Part shown: positions 19,093-28,796 of the stretch, piece after piece
Layout of the letters: each line of letters starts with the position of its first letter
Position numbering within the stretch: position 1 is the first letter of the stretch
Origin: Nemertoderma westbladi
Lineage: Eukaryota; Xenacoelomorpha; Nemertodermatida; Nemertodermatidae
Assembly (NCBI GenBank): GCA_032718475.1
Contig: JAUCBJ010004932.1
Span: forward strand, 1-30,772
Length of the DNA: 30,772 nt
Direction of reading: 5' to 3'
The notes under the pieces: generated by a model
The model's input: the letters and a program-made list of their open reading frames with translations, nothing else
The model's database searches: none
What the model was told of the DNA's origin: nothing
Translations under genes and position numbers: made by a program

Positions 19093-20642
19093 ATGACTGA
19101 GTTGATAGAAGATGATCTTGGTATCAGGGAGCGATATACTCTACCTTTACAAGCGTTTGTTGATAGCTTGATACGCGGCGACGCTAGTCCAACTACTACG
19201 GAGGACGATGGTCGTTATATCAAACCGCCGATGTCCCAGGAGCAACTTACGCGTGAATTGGACTATAGAAAATTCACCGCTCGCTATACGCATCGTAATG
19301 GTACGCATATGGACTTCTTAACTACTGGCCATCCTATCGATTTACACGATACGGACGATGTAGACACCGAAGGGGACATTGATTTATTTAAATATCATAC
19401 CCAGCGGAGTCGGAACGATAAACCGAGAATAGAACACGAGAATTATATTCGAAATCGACTCGAAAGAGAAGACATTAAAGAACCTGATAAACGCGGTAAC
19501 TCCAACGTATATTTGGAATTCTTGAGAGAAACATGGTAAAACCGAATAAATATCACCCGCGTTTCCCCTACAAGAAGTGCGTCTTTGGTATTATTGCGAT
19601 GAATACCCAAAACACAACCAACAAACGGAAAGACATAAACATCCGTGGAGACGTTGAGCTAAACACAGTTTTACTCACTATATTTACGGGAGTTTCGAGC
19701 GAAACTTGTTCGATGTATCACCTACGCTCGCTCGACTCAAACAATCCTTAAATAAACCTATGATCAGAGTTCCGGAATACTCGGTCAGACCTCCTCATTC
19801 CCTAGTTCGACCTCAGACTCTTGATCCTAATAGTATCACGGATCCTCCCGAACTGTACTCACTGTCCAAAGATCTAGTGTTACCCGAACAATTAGTCGGT
19901 GGCACTCCGGTTGTGGGTTCCCTAAATATTCGCCCATCTTACCTAGCCGGATTGGGACGCGGGCATCTAATATCGCCATTCAACCGTATCATCGTCCCGG
20001 TTTAACCCGATACAACCTGTCACTGAGGTGGAGGAGAGAGTTGTTCGAAATGCGTTGGACACTATTTGTCAAAAGATCGGAAAAGGAACCTACAATGTTT
20101 AGAGAAACGTAAATTGCAGCAGCAAGTCCAAGCGGTAAACGAATTAGCTTTATCTCAGTTCGATCAGGAAATCCAGAATCTATAAGAAGATATCGAACTT
20201 GGACGACTCTACTTCCTGCAAGAGTTTGGACGAATGCTTTCAACGACAAGCGGAGGAAAATCAGCTCGAGGAGAAGCATATCGATTCCGATAGAGCCCAA
20301 GAACGCGAGTTGGAAAGAATCATCAAACCGAGGAAATTTCTCACTATACACGGTCCACCTACCGCTCTCGTGCAAACGACCCGTCAGGGACCAGTAAGAG
20401 CTGCTGTCTTAAAACGCGATCTCAAGGTTGTTCGACCTCGCTCCACTGAGGTTGATATCGATTAACCAGGTACCTCGACCGGCGGATACACCGACCGTAA
20501 TCCTAAACCTTCCGATACAATTGTATTGCACCCTTCACCCAGGAGTTATAGCCCTCCTAGTAAAGTGGCTCGCCCCAAAGAAAAAAGGACTCTTGTTAGC
20601 CTCAAAAAACTGCGTAAACGCCGTCCGCGCAAGAAAGACTAA
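19093..20642 (+). pseudogene. CpG-rich coding block of unknown family, broken in several frames
   Basis: The first frame (19093-19539, 148 codons) starts at an ATG with G at -3 and reads acidic, charged sequence such as LPLQAFVDSLIRG and ELDYRKFTARYTHRNGTHM. Coding-like sequence then moves to another frame (about 19551-20005, one TGA near 19657) with YIYGSFERNLFDVSPTLARL and DPPELYSLSKDL. A charged helical part follows (EKRKLQQQVQAVNELALSQF; ERELERIIKPRKFLTIHG). The end, in yet another frame, is a lysine/arginine tail (KEKRTLVSLKKLRKRRPRKK) with TAA at 20640. CG dinucleotides occur about 5-6 per 60 bases at its start, far above the flanks. I recognise no domain. It may be a decayed structural or gag-like gene, a captured viral gene, or an intact gene damaged by assembly indels. 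Confidence 0.6.
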
Positions 20643-20768
20643 CTGTTTAGAGTATTTTTATATTTTAGAAACTGTGATTTTTTATATTTTATAGAATTAA
20701 ATCCCATTTTCTGGGAGCGGTGTAAAGGCTTTTGCGGATCTAGCTAGTCATTTTCCCCGCAAAGTACT

Positions 20769-20882
20769 CTGTAGGTGTTTTAGCGGACATAAAAAGCCGT
20801 TTTCTTACTGTGTAGGTGTTTTGGTGGACATGAAAAGCCATTTTTCTGTATGTGTACTTTAGCGGACATAACAAGCCATTTT
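20769..20882. repeat. Three imperfect units of about 46 bp
   Basis: GTAGGTGTTTTAGCGGACAT plus AAAAAGCC recurs at 20769, about 20810 and, shortened, about 20853. The array lies just after the unknown coding block. Confidence 0.8.
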
Positions 20883-21634
20883 ATGCCGCAATACGCCAAA
20901 ATACTCTTAATACAGTGTAGTTCAGATGACGACATCTATCAGCTGATATGTCGACGTGGAGCTTTTGGCTTTCTTTGTTCAGGCTCACTCACTCGACCAA
21001 TCAGAGCGATTTTCATTTTATTTGCACAGAAGCCTCCGGGAAATCGCGCAATGCATTATGGTCTTTGTTTACCTTTTTTCCTGAGCCCAGAACATCGGCT
21101 TTGGAATTATTCTGTGTTTCAGACTTTAGCCAAACATTAGAACGGCTTTGATTATAGAAACATATAACTGTTATCAAACCAACTCAGTACATATGCATTA
21201 TGCTTTCACCGCATTGTTTTACTGCTTTTACTGTCGGTTATTAATTGTTATCAGTTGATGGAATGTTGCTATATTTGGAGAATATCGATAAATAACTATA
21301 AAACCCCAATCTTCTTGATATGCTGAAGGTTAGAGAGACCGGTTACATATAGCAATTGCGACTTACATTATAGTGGTTTTGGAGTGAATTGAATGCTATT
21401 TCATAGACCCTACATGTGTCGGTTGAGGTTCTCCTTATATATGATTAAAATTGGTGAAGGTCGGCAGATCAGTGTGCAGCAGTGTGAGGTAGTGTGCATG
21501 AGTGTGACAGATAACAAAGCATTTCCTAAAGAATGCGCTTTATACGTAAATCATAAGCCATCCCGTTGTGTTTAGTGTAAGTCATAACTCTATAGACGGG
21601 ACGGTAAAGTGAAACAAGGTAGAAGTGTATCCAT
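20883..21634. other. Unassigned stretch
   Basis: Short overlapping frames only. A GACCAATCAGAGCG string (20996-21009) contains a CCAAT box, and GCGCAATGCATTATGG follows at 21046-21061; both could belong to an old promoter, with nothing else to support it. Confidence 0.4.
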
Positions 21635-21978
21635 CTAACCACTGGGAAGCAGCACCTCAAACTTGCGCCAATCACGTTTCTGCTTGTTGATAGCTGGCTG
21701 GCGAGTGCGTATATAAAACATTTCTAGTTTTTGCAGGACAGGACGCAAAGGGTGCCGTGCAATAACCTTGAAGTGTTTGAACAATTCTCGCCAGTCGGTC
21801 AACCAACGTGTGTTGGGCTCCCCGCGGTGCGTCATGATATGGTTGTGAACTGTCTTGCCTTATTCACTACCATCATTGGCCGACCCGTCTTGATGCTGTC
21901 TAACGCGTTCAAATAAGTGTTGGATGGTATGTCCAACATATTCCCCCTTACAAGAGGGACAAGCAAATGCTTTTGCAG
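21635..21978 (-). pseudogene. GIY-YIG endonuclease remnant of Penelope-like type
   Basis: Reading leftward from about 21978 the frame gives ACPSCKGEYVGHTIQHLFER, then HNHIMTH, WRELFKHFKVI and LEMFYIRTRQPAINKQ, ending at a TAG at 21635-21637. GEYVG corresponds to the YIG half of the GIY-YIG motif, the CPSC pair is typical of Penelope-like endonucleases, and LEMFYIRTRQPAIN is the conserved ExxYI..PxLN end. A TAA at 21860-21862 interrupts it. The reverse transcriptase that should precede it (higher coordinates) is not present. It is a 5'-truncated copy. Confidence 0.8.
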
Positions 21979-22300
21979 TTGCTTTTTATTTTAGTATTTG
22001 TATCGTACTGTACTGGCATACCTACCGGCAAGGTTTTTTACTTCAGCTTGACAATTAAAGAATAAAATAATTGTATTAACTCAAGCATTTAATTATTAAT
22101 TATTAAATTAAAAATTGATAATTTAAAAAATTGGCTAGATAATTTTTGTAGATTCGAAGGTACTGAGTTCAAAAAGTTGGATAAATATTAAGCTGTTTTA
22201 AAAAATCTCCCGAGGGAGTGCCCACACCCACCCACCCCCCCCCCCCCCCTTAAAATCAGCATGCATCCCTGAAAACATTAATAACCTGAAAATCAATGTA
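21979..22300. other. AT-rich stretch with C run
   Basis: No gene. A C-rich tract with a run of about 15 C lies at 22221-22249. Confidence 0.6.
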
Positions 22301-22306
22301 TTTATT
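22301..22306 (-). terminator. Candidate polyadenylation signal of the zinc-finger gene
   Basis: TTTATT on the plus strand reads AATAAA on the minus strand, 56 bases after the stop codon. Such hexamers are common in AT-rich DNA. Confidence 0.45.
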
Positions 22307-22361
22307 TGATCAGTTACAAATATAGTTCAGTACAAATACAAAAATTTTGTTACTGGTAACT

Positions 22362-23831
22362 TTAAGATTTATGAACAGAATTGATATGGGTGTTTAGGTA
22401 GCCTTGCCGACTGAATTCTTTATTACAATAACCGCACTTATGTTTGATACCTTTATGTATAGAATCGACATGCCGGTTTAGGTCGTGTTTGCAACTGAAT
22501 TCTTTATAACAATATCCACAGTTATATTTGATATTTTTATGTATAAAGTCGACATGTTGTTTTAGTTCGGCTTTTGAACGAAATGATTTTCCACATTCGG
22601 AGCAGCTATACTTGATGATACCTTTGTGGACAAAGTTAACGTGGATGTTAAGACTCCTTTGCAGACTGAATTCTTTATTACAATAATCGCATTTATGTTT
22701 TATATCTTTGTGAACGGATTCGATATGTTGTTTTAGTACGTTTTTTCTAGCAAATGATTTTCCACAATGAAAACAGTTGAACTTGATATCTTTATGGGAG
22801 TAGTTGATATGGGTGTTTAGATTCCTTTGCTGACAGAATTCTTTATTACAATAATCGCATTTATGTTTTATATCTTTGTGAACGGATTCGATATGTTGTT
22901 TTAGTACGTCTTTTCTAGCAAATGATTTTCCACAATGAAAACAGTTGAACTTGATATCTTTATGGGAGTAGTTGATATGGGTGTTTAGATTCCTTTCCCG
23001 GCTGAATTCTTTATTACAATAACCGCACTTATATTTGATATCTTTATGTATAGAGTCGACATGTTGATTTAGTAAGTGTTTGTAACTGAATTCTTTATTA
23101 CAATAACCGCACTTATATTTAATATCTTGATGTATAGAGTCGACATGTTGTTTTAGTTCGGCTTTTGTAGCAAATGATTTTCCACAATCGGAGCAACTAT
23201 ACTTGATGATGCCTTTGTGGACAAAGTTAATGTGGGTGTTTAGACTCATTTTATAGCTGAATTCTTTATTACAATAATCGCACTTATGTTTGATATCTTT
23301 ATGGGTAGCGTCAATATGCTTCTTTACATAATTTTTTATTTTAAACAATTTCTCACAATAATCGCATTTATACTTATTCTTGACGTCTTTATGAACGGAT
23401 TCTATATGTATCTCTAAATTTCCTTTGTTATTAAATAATTCATTGCAATGCAAACAGGAACTGGTGTCTGAAGAAGATACCAAGTCCCCAACCGTTTCAT
23501 TAGAACTACCGAATTCTGTTGTTGCACAACTGATTGTCGCTTCTGTGCCTACAGTTTCAATAGGCCTACCATACGAACAGTCTGGGCCGTCGTTTTCCCG
23601 TTTTTCAACAATAAAAGAATCTCCTGATGGTTCATAAGAAATATCTTCGTCATCTAGTACAGGGACAACATTTACTCTACCGAACAAATTGTTGTGATCT
23701 TCGATGGTAGATGATCCGTAAACGCACTTCTCTTGTTTAACATCAAGAAAATGGGTAGTGGTTTGTTCTTTCTTTATAATTATACCGCCACCAGATGATT
23801 TATCTTTCAATAAATTAATATGTTGATCCAT
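22362..23831 (-). CDS. C2H2 zinc-finger protein with 13 fingers
   Basis: This predicted nuclear DNA-binding protein has 489 residues and no intron in the frame. The start is the ATG at 23831 (A at -3, G at +4); in-frame codons just upstream are not ATG. Residues 1-125 are acidic and disordered-looking, with two sumoylation-type motifs, IKKE (19-22) and VKQE (31-34). Residues 126 to the end hold 13 fingers of form C-X2-C-X12-H-X4-H, mostly on a 28-residue period with linkers like KDIKYK instead of TGEKP. Two finger types alternate: CNKEF..LNTH and CGKSF..LKQH. Fingers 6-7 and 8-9 are a recent 168-bp tandem copy. The protein ends two residues after the last His. No KRAB, BTB or ZAD domain is visible. 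The target and function are unknown. Confidence 0.93.
   Translation of the reverse strand: MDQHINLLKDKSSGGGIIIKKEQTTTHFLDVKQEKCVYGSSTIEDHNNLFGRVNVVPVLDDEDISYEPSGDSFIVEKRENDGPDCSYGRPIETVGTEATISCATTEFGSSNETVGDLVSSSDTSSCLHCNELFNNKGNLEIHIESVHKDVKNKYKCDYCEKLFKIKNYVKKHIDATHKDIKHKCDYCNKEFSYKMSLNTHINFVHKGIIKYSCSDCGKSFATKAELKQHVDSIHQDIKYKCGYCNKEFSYKHLLNQHVDSIHKDIKYKCGYCNKEFSRERNLNTHINYSHKDIKFNCFHCGKSFARKDVLKQHIESVHKDIKHKCDYCNKEFCQQRNLNTHINYSHKDIKFNCFHCGKSFARKNVLKQHIESVHKDIKHKCDYCNKEFSLQRSLNIHVNFVHKGIIKYSCSECGKSFRSKAELKQHVDFIHKNIKYNCGYCYKEFSCKHDLNRHVDSIHKGIKHKCGYCNKEFSRQGYLNTHINSVHKS
22668..23003 (-). repeat. 168-bp tandem duplication of two zinc fingers
   Basis: Bases 22668-22835 and 22836-23003 differ at only five positions by eye. 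All five change amino acids, at helix positions -2, -1, +1 (CQQ against SRE) or +2 (N against D). Confidence 0.9.
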
Positions 23832-24477
23832 TATCAAATCTTCAGTAAAACTTAATCAATACGTTAAATACAGGTGGCAGTAGTTTTGTATATCAAGCTT
23901 TTCACTAAACCCAATTTGTTTATAATGTCCGATATCTGTACTAAACATCTATATCGTATCAGTCGTATAAAAACACTTTACGGGGTCATAGGCTGGAGCC
24001 TGTATTACATATAGAAACACCTATATTTATAAACATCGAGGCAGAAAACAATAGTTGGATATTTTTTTCCGATGAAAATTCGAAATTAAACTTGAAATAT
24101 TTCCGTTGCTATGTTAACCCGAGCGGGATTTTTAAATTGCAGAATGGATAACAATTCAACCAGTGTGTAGGAGTGTTGAACAATTCAACCGGTGTGGATA
24201 CACTGAGTTGTACCGGTACTAGACTAGACTTTGAATGATACCGACTGAACTCTGAAACTGCAAGCTTGACGATGAGTATGGTGTGGCATCCAAGGCGATA
24301 AATGCTCCGTTAGATGGAAACCACATGGAGTCTAGACAAAAAAAGGCGTTATGACTTCGTCTTCCATTCCGGGTTTATTTGGACTCGGCGACTTTGTTCT
24401 CGGGTTTACTTTTACTCCATAACTACCTGCCTAACTATACCATAAGCTACCTGCCATGTTTAGTTTAGTTTTTTTTT
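23832..24477. other. Upstream region of the zinc-finger gene
   Basis: No gene is supported. A direct repeat CAATTCAACC(A/G)GTGTG lies at 24152 and 24181. The promoter of the minus-strand zinc-finger gene should lie here, but no clear TATA box and initiator pair was identified. Confidence 0.5.
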
Positions 24478-24794
24478 TGTATTTTAGTTTTTTTTTTTTT
24501 TTAAACTCCAAAAAGTCCGGAATTACCCCATAGGTTATTGGTCGAGGGGTAATTCCAATTTCCATTGAAAATAATACCTGTCCGGAATTCCCCCAAGGTG
24601 GGGTAATTCCAGACACCTTGACCATAAAAAAAATTGAGCCGGCACAGGGCCGGCTCTAATTTCCAGATACAATGATCCATGTAATGATATAGCCAGATAG
24701 CCTAATGTATATGATGTACAATAATTTTGCATCTTACTTCAAAATTTAAGTTGGTGAGGTGTGAAAAATTAAAATTTTGTCCGGAATTACCCCA
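24478..24794. repeat. Poly-T tract and alternating TCCGGAATTACCCC cluster
   Basis: T-rich DNA at 24468-24502 is followed by TCCGGAATTACCCC at 24516, GGGGTAATTCC at 24546, TCCGGAATTCCCCC at 24581, GGGGTAATTCC at 24600 and TCCGGAATTACCCC at 24780. The units alternate in orientation. The outer copies (GTCCGGAATTACCCCA, 24515 and 24779) are direct repeats. Confidence 0.75.
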
Positions 24795-25031
24795 GTATAC
24801 CCTATGTTAAACCGAGAATTTTTCGCCGTCACATCGTATTCATCGTGAAGCCTTCAGTTAGTCGGAATCGTTCATATAAGTAGGCCCTAGTCTAGTCTAG
24901 TACAGTAGTACCGGTACAACGCAGGGCATTCTACTGAAGTACCGGTACTAGCTAAATTGTTATCAATTCTGAAATTTAAAACTCCTTAAAGTTTAAAACT
25001 CATATGGAAATGGTACGGCAACGGCAACGGC
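24795..25031. other. Unassigned stretch
   Basis: Contains TACCGGTAC words and, at 25014-25031, a short CGGCAA tandem that borders the next element. No gene. Confidence 0.5.
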
Positions 25032-25875
25032 GGTCCTACGAATTACCCAAAAATACACAAAAAAAATACAAAAAAAACACAAAAATTTACCCAAAAAAAC
25101 ACAATATTACCCAAAAAGACAAAAATATTACCCATAATTGTTCTACCCAAAAAGACAAAAATAATTTATATCCTATAAAAAGGTATAAACTGATAAGTTA
25201 GGCCTATACTGTTAGGCCTAGGACTATAGGCGTAGGGTTCCTTCCTATGTGTTTCGGTAGTGCGATTTAGTATTTTGGTTAGGTTAGATATTGTGTATTG
25301 AATAGGCCATACTGCCATACATAGCAATACATCAATACGATTTCCAAATCAACCAAGTCAGTAAGCACTGGCTGACCGGTACCGTACCGTAGGCTTGTAG
25401 GTCAGTATGTAGCCTAGGCCAACTGCCAACCATCAGGCATCAGCCGGTTGGAAAAATAAGACTGTAACCTGTGTTCTTTGGTTATTGTTTTGGTTAGAAA
25501 AGCCTGTTACTGTCAGACTGTAACCTGCTCATCCTTTCCATTAATTAAGAAATCTGATTTTGCATGCTGTCTGGCAGTCTGGGTGGGTAGGCTTACCGGT
25601 AAACCGGTGGCAGTAGGTCATTAAAGGAATCTTCAAATGAACAAAATGCAATATTTTGAAAATAGTGAAAACTGAAAAGTGAAACTCTTCTTACAATTAA
25701 CCTAAATCTTATAGTAGATACATTGTTTATGAAAAACATTTTTTTTGTCTTTCTGGGTAGTTTTTTTGGGTAATATTGTGTTTTTTTGTGTAATTTGTTG
25801 TATTTTTTTGTGTATTTTTGTGTTTTTTTTGGGTAATATTGTGTTTTTTTAGGTAATTCTGTAATTCGTAGGACC
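25032..25875. mobile_element. Non-autonomous element with A-rich terminal repeats (about 844 bp)
   Basis: GGTCCTACGAATTACCCAAA at the left is mirrored by the inverse GTAATTCGTAGGACC at the right. Inverted arms of about 140 bp consist of ATTACCCAAAAA and AAAACACAA words, so the left reads A-rich and the right T-rich. Both flanks are CGGCAACGGC, which may be a 10-bp duplication but is part of a CGGCAA tandem, so this is ambiguous. The lysine- and asparagine-rich frames here are products of the repeat. The ACCTGCTCAT motif shared with 22-58 lies inside (25485-25535). Confidence 0.75.
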
Positions 25876-26095
25876 CCGGCAACGGCAACCAACGGTAGTT
25901 AATTATGACGTTTACTTTTGAATTTTTGCTGAAAAAATATAGCAAACCATAGTTTTCTGCCTCATTTTTGATAAATCCAGGTGTTTCTAGATGTATCCGG
26001 CCTTTATAAAACTAGGTGTTTATTCTAGCTGTAGGCCTATGTGTTTCCAGGTGTTTCCAGTCATTTTCCAGGCTGCCAGGGTTTTCAGCTTTTTA
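25876..26095. other. Spacer between elements
   Basis: No gene. GTGTTTC(C/T)AGGTGT words recur near 25980-26060. Confidence 0.4.
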
Positions 26096-26430
26096 GTAGG
26101 GTAAACCAGGGTTGTATGGCCATGTGGGTTGTATGGCCACCCTTGACATAAAGTGCTATAACTTTACTTTATTTTAATGTCTGTCAGTTTTTATTACTTC
26201 GAAATGAAGCTGAATAATTTTCCAATAAAATGACATATAAACCATATCTTCAACTGATTCCATTATTTTACAGTGACATGGCAAAGTTTCCGTTCATGAA
26301 AAAGTGTAACTTTTAGGTTTTGTGAATTTAGAGTAACACACACTAACAGGTGCCTTCTGGAACAAGTTAATGCTTGACCATATTGTAATGATGTTGAATA
26401 GTACTGTAGTGTGTTTATTAAATTATAATT

Positions 26431-27881
26431 CATAAATAATTTAATTTATTCGATTTCGTTAACTTTTAGATGAGTTATTTACCCTCAAAAAATCATGGCC
26501 ATAGCCATACCACCCCGCCAAATTTAGGGTGGCACTTAGGCATTTAGGGTCACCTCGCCGCACTGCCAGACTGCCACTTCGCCGCAGGTCACCTCGCCGC
26601 AGATAATGTGAATGTAATGTAATAACGCAAAATTGTGTCTCACTGTGATGCCATTTCGCCGCAAATTATCGGACACCTCGCCACAAGTCAATATTAATCA
26701 TTCATTTATATATTTACACAGGGAAGCCTAGTTATGCTGTTATGGCAGTATGCAGGTATGGCATTGGACATTATGTATTATAAGAAGAAATAAAATAATA
26801 CGGTCAGACGGTAAGGTTTGTTGTTCTATTATAATTACTGTATTATTATAGATACAGTAAGAGTACCGGTATTTGAGTAACGTATTAAAAATGCCTCGAG
26901 AATAGTGAAAAAAGTTCTACTTTATTCCCATGTAATAAATAATTATTTGTTGGAATTTCTTAAATTTGTCCTGGCGATTTGGTAGTGCGATATTAATTCC
27001 ACACAATTAAATAAAATAGGTAATGTAAGAAATTAAAAAAATTATAATATTTAATGCAATATTATTGATTATTATTAATGTCTTGGAAATTAATTTGAAA
27101 TGTAATTCGACCATAATTTTGTTCTTAACAAAAAAAGCGACTGACAACAAATATAAGTATATCAATCCACTAAGAACATTACATTTGTAATTAAGATTTA
27201 ACATAAACATACAGTATTACTGTATTAACCTTATTACATTATGTTGCCTTACTTCCGTTTCCGTACTTAGTACATTGTACATGTGCGTAAATAGTTATTG
27301 TTACAGTACAATATGTCAACTTAACAGTGTTCTGGTGAATTACTCGTAATGCTGTAAAGTACCGTAATCAATGACATGGAAACAACTTCAATGACCGTAT
27401 TCTGATCTGACCTCTATGAAAGAATACTCATTATATGTCATTCATAGTCCTCTATGAATCTTTATGACCATATTTTACTATAATCTAATACGTTACTCAA
27501 ATACTCTTACTATATCTATGATAACATGTAATATAATACAGTAATTATAATAGAACAACAAACCTTACCGTATTATTTTATTTCTTCTTATAATAATGTC
27601 CAATGCCATAAGTAGGCTTTCGTGTAAATATAGAAATAAATGATTTATATTGACTTGCGGCGAGGTGTCCGATAATTTGCGGCGACATGACCTTTATAGT
27701 GAGACACCTCGCCGCAAGACACCTCGCCGCACATTATCTGCGGTGAGATTACTTGCGGCGAAGTGGCAGTGCGGCGAGGTGACCAGCACCCATAAATAAT
27801 TTAATTTATTCGATTTCGTTAACTTTTAGATGAGTTATTTACCCTCAAAAAATCATGGCCATACCACCCCGCCAAATTTAG
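26431..27881. repeat. Pair of direct repeats of about 91-97 bp flanking the foldback element
   Basis: Bases 26431-26527 and 27791-27881 share CATAAATAATTTAATTTATT through ACCACCCCGCCAAATTTAG. They differ visibly only by a 6-bp extra GCCATA in the left copy. The right copy starts directly at the element end; the left copy is separated from the arm by about 20 bp. Confidence 0.85.
26547..27790. mobile_element. Foldback element with CTCGCCGCA-rich arms
   Basis: GGTCACCTCGCCGCACTGCC at 26548 is mirrored by GGCAGTGCGGCGAGGTGACC ending at 27784. The inverted arms extend roughly 340 bp (about 26548-26890 and 27440-27784), with shared segments such as AAGAAGAAATAAAATAATAC and TATTTGAGTAACGTATTA. CGCCGCA boxes occur several times near each end. 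The interior is AT-rich with no gene. The family is not recognised. Confidence 0.82.
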
Positions 27882-27899
27882 ACGTTGTGGTGGTATGGT

Positions 27900-28770
27900 A
27901 TGGCCACGTAATAACAACTGATAGGGACAGCCCATTCCCATTAATACTGGTAAAGGCTACTTTACTTTGTCAGTTTATTTAACTCCAGATATTTGAAACC
28001 CATATATAAATTCTATATTATTTTGTGATACAATATACCGTAGGTGTATTATTCCACCTTCTCTAATTGTTAGTTATTCCACATTTTATAATTGTCAGAT
28101 TCTACATTGATCAGTTGATATCATAATTTTTTTTCATGCTCTACATGTAGGTCTGTAGGTTGATACAGTGGTTTTATATCAAAAAATGGCTATTTGTAGT
28201 ACCGGTAATCTCAATCTGGTAAATACTAATTTACTACCTAGGCCTACAAAATACTTTCTAAATACATAAATAATGAAAATAACAGATAATACTAGTTAAA
28301 TCTTGTAGAATCGGGTGTTTTCTGTTTTCTGTCACTTTTAAAAAAGGTCAAACAGTCAAACCGGGTGATTTTCAAACCTGTGATGAAAACTTTTGAAATT
28401 TCTGGTGGGCTATTTTATAACAACTTGTAGTTCAGTTTATTGTCTGATATTTGAAAAAAAAATGGCGTTTCTAGGACAGAATTTCATTGTGATTTTTTTA
28501 AAAGTCATTCCAATGGCCTTACAACCCCATGAAAGGGGTGCTAGGGCATTTGAAATTTATACAATATTGGTGGCCATACCACCCCGCCCTGGGGTGGTAT
28601 GGGCACCCCAGTTTCTTTTAAAAAGAAATCCCCTCTGGGGACCTGAAATATAAATTTACCATGGGTTTCAAAAGTTTAATATATAGCTGAGATGTGTAGG
28701 TTTCTTCCTATGGGTGGCCATGAAGGTTTCATGTAACTGTGCTCCCATGGGATTAAAAAAATTGAAAAAA
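27900..28770. other. Right part of the larger element, no gene
   Basis: AT-rich DNA. The 86-codon frame at 28393-28653 overlaps the GGGGTGGTATGG words and shows no domain. Confidence 0.5.
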
Positions 28771-28796
28771 TGGCCATACAACCCCAGCCTACCCTA

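Larger units (their letters stand above)
26096..28796. mobile_element. Candidate larger TIR element hosting a foldback insertion
   Basis: AGGGTAAACCAGGGTTGTAT plus GGCCAT at the left matches, in inverse orientation, ATGGCCATACAACCCCAGCC plus TACCCT at the right. The repeats are about 28 bp with a few mismatches. The interior is rich in GGCCATACCACCCCGCC / GGGGTGGTATGGCC words (26500, 27868, 28569-28600). No target duplication or transposase was found, so boundaries are tentative. Confidence 0.5.

Noticed and set aside
19093-20642. Polycistronic viral-style genes (stop and start overlap ATGGTAA at 19533)
   Set aside because: Coding sense continues across frames with internal stops, so frame damage is simpler than several small overlapping genes.
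25004-25945. Lysine/asparagine-rich frames
   Set aside because: They are translations of the A-rich and T-rich arms of a TIR element.
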